In this document: positions 16,683-21,211 of the stretch, piece after piece
Layout: each line of letters starts with the position of its first letter
Numbering within the stretch: position 1 is the first letter of the stretch
From: an uncultured Muribaculaceae bacterium
Lineage (GTDB): Bacteria > Bacteroidota > Bacteroidia > Bacteroidales > Muribaculaceae
DNA length: 21,211 nucleotides
Reading direction: 5' to 3'
NCBI GenBank assembly: GCA_910586995.1
Contig: CAJUKZ010000017.1
Coordinates: forward strand, 1-21,211
The notes under the pieces: model-generated
Seen by the model: the letters and a program-made list of their open reading frames with translations, nothing else
Database searches by the model: none
Told to the model about the DNA's origin: nothing
Made by a program: the position numbers and the translations under genes

Positions 16683-17060
16683 ATGAACGAGACCGAAAAG
16701 ACACGCTACTCCGACGAAGAATTGCAAGAATTCAAGGAACTTATTCTTAAAAAACTTGCAAAAGCACAGGAAGACTATGAACTGCTGCGTTCGAATCTGG
16801 ACAATTCAGACGGAAACGATGTGGCAGACACGTCGCCTACGTTCAAAATACTCGAAGAAGGAGCGAGCACCCTTGGCAAAGAAGAAGCAGGCAGACTTGC
16901 GCAGCGTCAGCTCAAGTTCATCCAGCATCTGCAGAATGCACTTGTCCGTATCGAAAACAAGACATACGGAATCTGCCGCGTCACCGGCAAACTCATCCCC
17001 AAGGAAAGACTTCGTGCAGTGCCTCATGCAACTCTGAGTATAGACGCAAAAATGCAATAG
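16683..17060 (+). CDS. TraR/DksA family protein with degenerate zinc site
   Basis: 125 residues. A long helical region (about 10-90) fits the DksA coiled coil, with an acidic tip-like segment DGNDVADTSPTF near residues 43-54. The C-terminal globular part reads YGICRVTGKLIPKERL, where the C4 zinc finger of DksA has been reduced to a single cysteine, C98. The family binds RNA polymerase through the secondary channel and changes promoter response, often with ppGpp. It lies between ileS and lspA, 10 bases before the latter. Loss of the zinc ligands is common in Bacteroidota members as far as I recall. No symbol is given because identity with true DksA is not certain. Confidence 0.9.
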   Translation: MNETEKTRYSDEELQEFKELILKKLAKAQEDYELLRSNLDNSDGNDVADTSPTFKILEEGASTLGKEEAGRLAQRQLKFIQHLQNALVRIENKTYGICRVTGKLIPKERLRAVPHATLSIDAKMQ

Positions 17061-17070
17061 TACTGTCAGG

Positions 17071-17793
17071 GTGTTTCCCAGCCCCTACCCTACCAACAAC
17101 CTCTTGAATACAGTGGACTTAACAAAAAAATCCGGATTATCTACAATAAGCCTTGCTTGGCTGATAATAGCGATAGTGCTTATAATAGACCAGACAGTCA
17201 AGATATGGGTCAAAACCCATTTCTATCTGGGCGAGGATCTCGAGATATTCTCGTGGTTTCAACTCCGCTTCATAGAAAACAAAGGCATGGCTTTCGGAAT
17301 GGAGCTTGGCAGTAAACTGTTCCTGACACTATTCAGGATTGTGGTAGTCGGGGCGCTGATCTACTACATGTCCAAGGCTGTACGGAAAGACTTTATTCCG
17401 CGCGGCTACATCGCATGCCTGGCCCTGATAATTGCAGGTGCAGCCGGAAATATATTCGACTGTCTGTTTTACGGCCAGATATTCAACGATCCTGTGCCTC
17501 CTACTGTAGCACAATTCGTACCTTTCGGCGATGGCTATGCACCTGTTTTCTTCGGCAAAGTGGTGGATATGCTATACTTCCCACTGTTTTCGTTCGTATG
17601 GCCGGAATGGATTCCAGGCATAGGTGGATGTGAATTCAGCTTCTTTGAGCCAGTATTCAACATCGCAGATGCTGCCATATCCGTAGGTATGATCGTATTG
17701 ATAATATTCTACCACAAATACATAGGCACATTCGCCGAAGTGAAGGAAAAATTATGTCAGCAGACTTCCGAAAAAGACGCCACAGACAGATAG
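17071..17793 (+). CDS. lspA: Lipoprotein signal peptidase (signal peptidase II)
   Basis: 240-residue inner-membrane aspartyl peptidase that removes signal peptides from diacylated prolipoproteins. Family motifs are seen in order: GNIFD with D130, KVVDML with D166, and FNIADAA with D200. The enzyme family places the active aspartates in the last two motifs. It is longer than proteobacterial LspA (about 160 residues) because of extra sequence between D130 and D200, typical of this phylum. The start is uncertain: GTG at 17071, or the in-frame GTG at 17113 just before the first hydrophobic segment. The 3' end overlaps the following lipoprotein gene by 40 bases in another frame, suggesting translational coupling. 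Confidence 0.95.
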   Translation: MFPSPYPTNNLLNTVDLTKKSGLSTISLAWLIIAIVLIIDQTVKIWVKTHFYLGEDLEIFSWFQLRFIENKGMAFGMELGSKLFLTLFRIVVVGALIYYMSKAVRKDFIPRGYIACLALIIAGAAGNIFDCLFYGQIFNDPVPPTVAQFVPFGDGYAPVFFGKVVDMLYFPLFSFVWPEWIPGIGGCEFSFFEPVFNIADAAISVGMIVLIIFYHKYIGTFAEVKEKLCQQTSEKDATDR

Positions 17794-18650
17794 GTTTGCG
17801 ACTTACGGCAGCATTGGCTATTTCCGCTGCTGCAGCATGTTCGCGTGTGCCTTCATACGTGATCGAACCTGACGACATGGCATTGCTTCTCGCCGACATA
17901 CATACGGGAGAAGGTGTGGTGGATCAGAATTATTCATCATTCCGTACCGACTCCGCAAAACTCGCGCTGAAGGCAGGTATATACAAGCGTCATGGAGTCA
18001 CACAAGAACAGGTCGATACATCACTGATGTGGTACGGACATAATCTTGAACTTTACGGCGAAGTATACGACAAGACCATCGAGATATTGGAAAAGCGCCT
18101 GTCGGAAGTCAGAAGTACAGCAGCCTCCGCTGCTATGGCTGTAGCCGGCGATTCGGTAGACGTATGGAATGGAGCCAAACACTTGACCGTAGCTGGAACT
18201 TCGCCCTCCGAATTCCTTACTTTCGCACTTGATTATGATGAAAACTGGGAGCCTGGCGACGTATACTCCTGGAAATTCAAAACGCTCAATAATTCCGGAA
18301 ATCTCACCATGTCTGTGTTCGTGGACTATGCCGACGGTGTGACAGAACAGAGTTATTCGACAACATCCGCCGACGGATGGCATACCGTACAACTTACGAC
18401 CGACACACTCAGAGAGGCACGCCGCATATACGGAGTATCGCGTCTAAGCATACCCCACCGCGGTGGATTCATGTATCTCGACAGCATATCTCTGACCAGA
18501 AACAGAAAGAATCCGGCGGCATATGCACAAAGATTCCGTCAACGCAAATATGGCGAACCCAGAAAGACAGAGAAAGATGCCGAAATCAATAAGAATCCTG
18601 AGCCACCGCGTGCTTTCAAAGCAGAAGGACTTAAAATTAGCGACAATTAA
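17754..18650 (+). CDS. DUF4296 family lipoprotein
   Basis: 298 residues beginning with a basic n-region (RKRRHRQ), a hydrophobic stretch and a lipobox-like AAAACS with C29 as the lipidated residue, so the mature protein should be anchored in a membrane facing the periplasm or surface. Residues about 33-120 match the DUF4296 type, mostly helical (EPDDMALLLADIH, then EKRLSEV). The rest contains beta-type segments such as SFVDYADGV-like strands near 185-235 and a proline/lysine-rich tail. The gene overlaps lspA by 40 bases, a fitting neighbour because LspA would process it. Function unknown. Confidence 0.88.
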   Translation: MSADFRKRRHRQIGLRLTAALAISAAAACSRVPSYVIEPDDMALLLADIHTGEGVVDQNYSSFRTDSAKLALKAGIYKRHGVTQEQVDTSLMWYGHNLELYGEVYDKTIEILEKRLSEVRSTAASAAMAVAGDSVDVWNGAKHLTVAGTSPSEFLTFALDYDENWEPGDVYSWKFKTLNNSGNLTMSVFVDYADGVTEQSYSTTSADGWHTVQLTTDTLREARRIYGVSRLSIPHRGGFMYLDSISLTRNRKNPAAYAQRFRQRKYGEPRKTEKDAEINKNPEPPRAFKAEGLKISDN

Positions 18651-18669
18651 ATACTGTCCGGAACGAAGA

Positions 18670-18894
18670 ATGGCAGCCTCAATTGAAGATTTTGAATCTG
18701 AGACAGCCTCTACAATTTTTGTCAATGGAACCGTAGCAATAGTCTCCGGTTCATGCCCGGAACAATGCCCTCTGTCTGCAGCTATGGATTATCTTGCCAA
18801 TGCAGGAGAACCTGATATAGAAATCAGATTCTACGACAATTATGGCAACCCGTCGTTTCCTCCGGCTGCATTAAGAGATTTATTTAAAGCATAA
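18670..18894 (+). CDS. Small hypothetical protein
   Basis: 74 residues, acidic, starting MAASIEDFESETASTIFVNG and ending ALRDLFKA. I do not recognise the family. The frame is open further upstream, but that part lies inside the DUF4296 gene in another frame and looks like a shadow, so I take the ATG at 18670, 19 bases after the lipoprotein stop. It has two cysteines in SCPEQCP (a CPxxCP pattern), no signal peptide and no membrane segment. Its position suggests it is the last gene of the ileS transcript. Coding status is moderately sure. Confidence 0.6.
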   Translation: MAASIEDFESETASTIFVNGTVAIVSGSCPEQCPLSAAMDYLANAGEPDIEIRFYDNYGNPSFPPAALRDLFKA

Positions 18895-18902
18895 AAAACT
18901 TA

Positions 18903-18935
18903 CGGGGCGCATGAAAATGAATTTCATGCGCCCCG
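18903..18935 (-). terminator. Perfect 14-bp hairpin between convergent genes
   Basis: CGGGGCGCATGAAA (18903-18916) and TTTCATGCGCCCCG (18922-18935) pair fully around a 5-base loop. In the minus direction the stem is followed by TAAGTTTTTTAT, giving a U-tract for the winged-helix gene. In the plus direction the U-tract is missing, so it may stop the ileS transcript less well. Confidence 0.85.
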
Positions 18936-18967
18936 CAGTATTCACAGACAATTGCTTCGCGGAATTT

Positions 18968-19183
18968 TTATTCCTGAACAAGAGCAATGATTAGTTCTTT
19001 CTCGTCTTCGGGATCAGTATCAATTGTGATTTTGTTCTCACGTGCGAGCCAACCTAAAGCAGCAAAAAATTCTTTGTCTTTAAGTTTTGTCACTTTCTTG
19101 ATCTGCTTTACGCCAAGTGCATCGGCCTCATTAAGAGCTTTCCATACAAGTCCGGCAGCATTGCCGATGGTTTCATAGTTCAT
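18968..19183 (-). CDS. Small winged-helix domain protein (DUF2582-like)
   Basis: 71 residues from the ATG at 19183 (MNYETIGNAAGLVWKALNE) to IIALVQE. It fits the small winged helix-turn-helix family once called DUF2582: helix, then KQIKKVTKLKDKEFFAALGWLARE as the putative recognition helices, then a beta wing ITIDTDPEDEKELII. The frame opens nine codons earlier at a TTG, but the family start and a leader from the -7 box at 19257-19264 favour the ATG. A function in DNA binding is likely but not shown. It is monocistronic, with a strong terminator 32 bases after its stop. Confidence 0.88.
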   Translation of the reverse strand: MNYETIGNAAGLVWKALNEADALGVKQIKKVTKLKDKEFFAALGWLARENKITIDTDPEDEKELIIALVQE

Positions 19184-19256
19184 GTTTAATAATATTATTT
19201 GGTTAGACAATGGATTGAGCTGATATGGAATAGTTGCATATTCTTTAAAATCAGTG

Positions 19257-19264
19257 CAAAGATA
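19257..19264 (-). promoter_or_regulatory. -7 box for winged-helix gene
   Basis: The minus strand reads TATCTTTG followed by C, a perfect TAnnTTTG. A TTG lies 22 bases upstream, slightly farther than usual. The leader would be about 67 bases. Confidence 0.6.
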
Positions 19265-19434
19265 GTCATATTTTTTTGTTAACTAACAATAAATTAACGA
19301 ATTTGATTGCGCATAAGTTCACTAAGAGCGATAACACATTGTTAATTAGCAAATTAGCACAGAGCAACACTATATGTCTGATAATTAGAGTATAATTTAA
19401 TATTAAAGGTAAACATAGCATACGATTTTTTTCG

Positions 19435-19442
19435 TAGCTTTG
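19435..19442 (+). promoter_or_regulatory. -7 box for retropepsin-like gene
   Basis: TAGCTTTG followed by C matches TAnnTTTG, 34 bases before the ATG at 19477. No clear -33 TTTG is present at the expected distance, so the promoter may be weak or activated. Confidence 0.55.
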
Positions 19443-19476
19443 CTTTATAATAAAACAAAACCTTAAAGATACAGTC

Positions 19477-20958
19477 ATGAAACGAATCGCCTTTATCCTG
19501 ATGTCATTGGTTGCTATTTGTGCATCAGCACAATCCATCGATCAAAAAATTGGCAATGCAATGAATAATTCCGACTGGTTCGCACTCGACTCTATATATA
19601 ATAGTGTACCAAAAGACTCTATCAACAACTTTCTTGAGATATTTTCACGCTGCCTGATCGGAAACCGTCTTAACCGACCGGACATATCAATTCCGGCGTT
19701 CCAGGAATTGCTAAATACACAATCAGCAAGTCTTGACTTAGGAAACTTGGTATCATCCGCTTATATGTTCGGTATGGATCTGAGCCGTGTCGGGAAGAAT
19801 GACGCTGCAGCGGCAATGACCGGCGCTATATTAAATGCGGCAAAACCATATCTTGACTCAATGACTGTAGCCGGTCTGACTTCCACTGCCAACCGGTATT
19901 CTGCTTTATCGGAATATAATCCATACCAGATCGAATTTGAGAATAAACATACCGGTATTGTCCCGTTCACAATAGTCCCTGTCGGTCCTACAAACAAGAA
20001 TTCAGTCCTTATGCATTTACAGGATAGCTATATAAATGGAATCGAAGCAGACATTACCTTTGACACCGGTGCAGGTTCGAACATAATCTCGCCGGAGATG
20101 GCAGATCATTTCAAACTCATTCCACTCGATAACACGAGAATTACGGTAAAAGGAGTAAATAGACGCGATGGCTATATCGCGATAGCCAAAGAATTGAGAA
20201 TCGGGAATATAATTGTAAGAGACGTGCCTTTTACCGTCATATCCCTGTCGTCAGACAATGAAGAAGCCGATAAGTATATTGATTCTTTCAGCATTGTTGT
20301 CGGCAGCGAACTTATGCTGCAACTTAAAGACTTGACTATCGACTTCTCAAACCGAAAAATAACTATACCTGTTGTAGCACCACAAAGGAGCAGTGTCCCG
20401 GCCAATCTTTGTTTTTCATCGACAATGAATCTGCTTTCCATAGGATCTGTATTATCAAATCCTATGCTTATGTGCCTTGACAGCGGAAATGCCTCTTTCG
20501 GTGTTCTAAGCAAAAACTTTCTGGATGCGAACAAAGACTACATAATCTCCAATTCAGAATTAGATACAATAAGAGAAGCGGGCATAGGCGGCACAATAAA
20601 TTCACCATGTTATAAAGTTATGGATATGCCAGTCTCGCTTGGAGGAAACACAGTCTTCCCTCCGGAACTAATAGTAAGGACCAACGACAACTCCACTATT
20701 GGCGACTACTATTGTATAATAGGAGTCAAAACACTAATGATGTACGAAACTGTGCATTTCAATCTTGTCGACTTCGTGCTATCAACAGAATCGCCCCAAA
20801 GCAATCACCACACTACACTTGGCAATAATTATAAAACGCATAATTTCGATTTAAAGAAAGACTATAAACCGAACCTATTGCAAGCGCTTGGACTCACTAC
20901 AGTCGGCATTGCTCGTATGCTGATAAACCCCAACGCTCCGGCAACACCGGATTTATAG
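19477..20958 (+). CDS. Exported two-lobed retropepsin-like aspartic protease
   Basis: 493 residues with a signal peptide (1 to about 18, ending ICASA) and no lipobox. A helical N-terminal part (about 20-150) precedes a retropepsin-like lobe with the active motif FDTGAGSN (D196) and the matching hydrophobic-hydrophobic-glycine motif VVGSEL (G276). A second lobe repeats the pattern with CLDSGNAS (D335) and IIGVKTL (G416). The spacing is 80 residues in the first lobe and 81 in the second, so the two lobes could pair inside one chain. The tail (about 435-493) is polar with no PDZ domain. It is probably a periplasmic or surface protease. It stands alone between a divergent winged-helix gene and a tRNA. 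The second motif being DSG rather than DTG leaves open whether that lobe is active. Confidence 0.85.
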   Translation: MKRIAFILMSLVAICASAQSIDQKIGNAMNNSDWFALDSIYNSVPKDSINNFLEIFSRCLIGNRLNRPDISIPAFQELLNTQSASLDLGNLVSSAYMFGMDLSRVGKNDAAAAMTGAILNAAKPYLDSMTVAGLTSTANRYSALSEYNPYQIEFENKHTGIVPFTIVPVGPTNKNSVLMHLQDSYINGIEADITFDTGAGSNIISPEMADHFKLIPLDNTRITVKGVNRRDGYIAIAKELRIGNIIVRDVPFTVISLSSDNEEADKYIDSFSIVVGSELMLQLKDLTIDFSNRKITIPVVAPQRSSVPANLCFSSTMNLLSIGSVLSNPMLMCLDSGNASFGVLSKNFLDANKDYIISNSELDTIREAGIGGTINSPCYKVMDMPVSLGGNTVFPPELIVRTNDNSTIGDYYCIIGVKTLMMYETVHFNLVDFVLSTESPQSNHHTTLGNNYKTHNFDLKKDYKPNLLQALGLTTVGIARMLINPNAPATPDL

Positions 20959-21104
20959 CCACATCCAATCACACCGATAGTTTAATATCAGCGTTCCGCA
21001 TCATAACATAAAAAAACATCAAAAAAATTTCAGCAATAACTTTCTGTCATTCAGAGAAATCGTTAAAACAGACAAATTTTATGTCAAAAAAAGTGCGATA
21101 TAAA

Positions 21105-21135
21105 TTTGCAGTTTCAAAAATAATGCCTAACTTTG
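21105..21135 (+). promoter_or_regulatory. Promoter for tRNA-Gly(GCC)
   Basis: TTTG at 21105-21108 and TAACTTTG at 21128-21135 are 19 bases apart, an exact consensus match. The start would be near 21142, about 19 bases before the tRNA. Confidence 0.8.
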
Positions 21136-21160
21136 CATCGCAATTGAGAGAAACAACAAC

Positions 21161-21211
<51 letters not shown>

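Noticed and set aside
18523..18669. Upstream extension of the 74-residue protein
   Set aside because: It lies inside the DUF4296 gene in another frame, and the protein-like composition begins only at the ATG at 18670.
19184..19210. TTG start adding nine residues to the winged-helix protein
   Set aside because: The added residues are not typical of the family start, and an ATG is available in frame at 19183.
20959..21104. Terminator after the retropepsin-like gene
   Set aside because: No inverted repeat followed by a T-tract was found before the tRNA promoter.

Overview
The window looks like ordinary chromosome of a Bacteroidota member, most likely order Bacteroidales and possibly a Muribaculaceae-like gut bacterium; the family is a guess from protein flavour. 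Supporting signs are repeated TAnnTTTG-type -7 boxes (several with a TTTG-like -33 element 19-20 bases upstream), almost no Shine-Dalgarno sequences, the lineage-restricted small protein DUF4295/bL38 behind L28 and L33, carboxypeptidase-regulatory-like/TonB outer-membrane proteins, DUF4421 and DUF4296 proteins, and a long IleS of the eukaryote-like type. I see no phage, transposon, integron or CRISPR array.

Layout. 115-1920 (-): long-chain acyl-CoA synthetase. 2149-4575 (+): a DUF4421 outer-membrane barrel followed 9 bases later by a MATE exporter. 4589-9037 (-): an ECF sigma factor, a one-TM putative anti-sigma factor, an unrecognised secreted protein and a TonB-receptor-like outer-membrane barrel, reading in that order. 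9038-9618 is the longest gap; it carries a candidate promoter for the sigma operon and a structured leader for rpmB. 9619-10233 (+): L28, L33 and bL38, closed by a strong terminator. 10469-10540 (-): tRNA-Gly(CCC) with its own promoter and terminator. 10645-12948 (+): TonB-dependent receptor with a CxxC motif in its plug, then a terminator. 13199-18894 (+): ileS, a DksA-like protein, lspA, a DUF4296 lipoprotein and a 74-residue orphan. 18968-19183 (-): small winged-helix protein, separated from the orphan by a perfect 14-bp hairpin. 19477-20958 (+): exported protein with two retropepsin-like lobes. 21161 to the edge: tRNA-Gly(GCC), cut off by the window end.

How the genes work together. The ileS cluster joins translation (IleS), stress or transcription control (DksA-like) and lipoprotein maturation (LspA directly overlapping a lipoprotein gene). 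The L28-L33-bL38 operon supplies ribosomal large-subunit proteins. The sigma operon has the form of a cell-surface signalling or envelope-stress module, but its putative anti-sigma factor does not look like FecR and its third protein is unrecognised. It is the best candidate here for a little-described system. The two-lobed retropepsin-like protein is the most unusual single gene.
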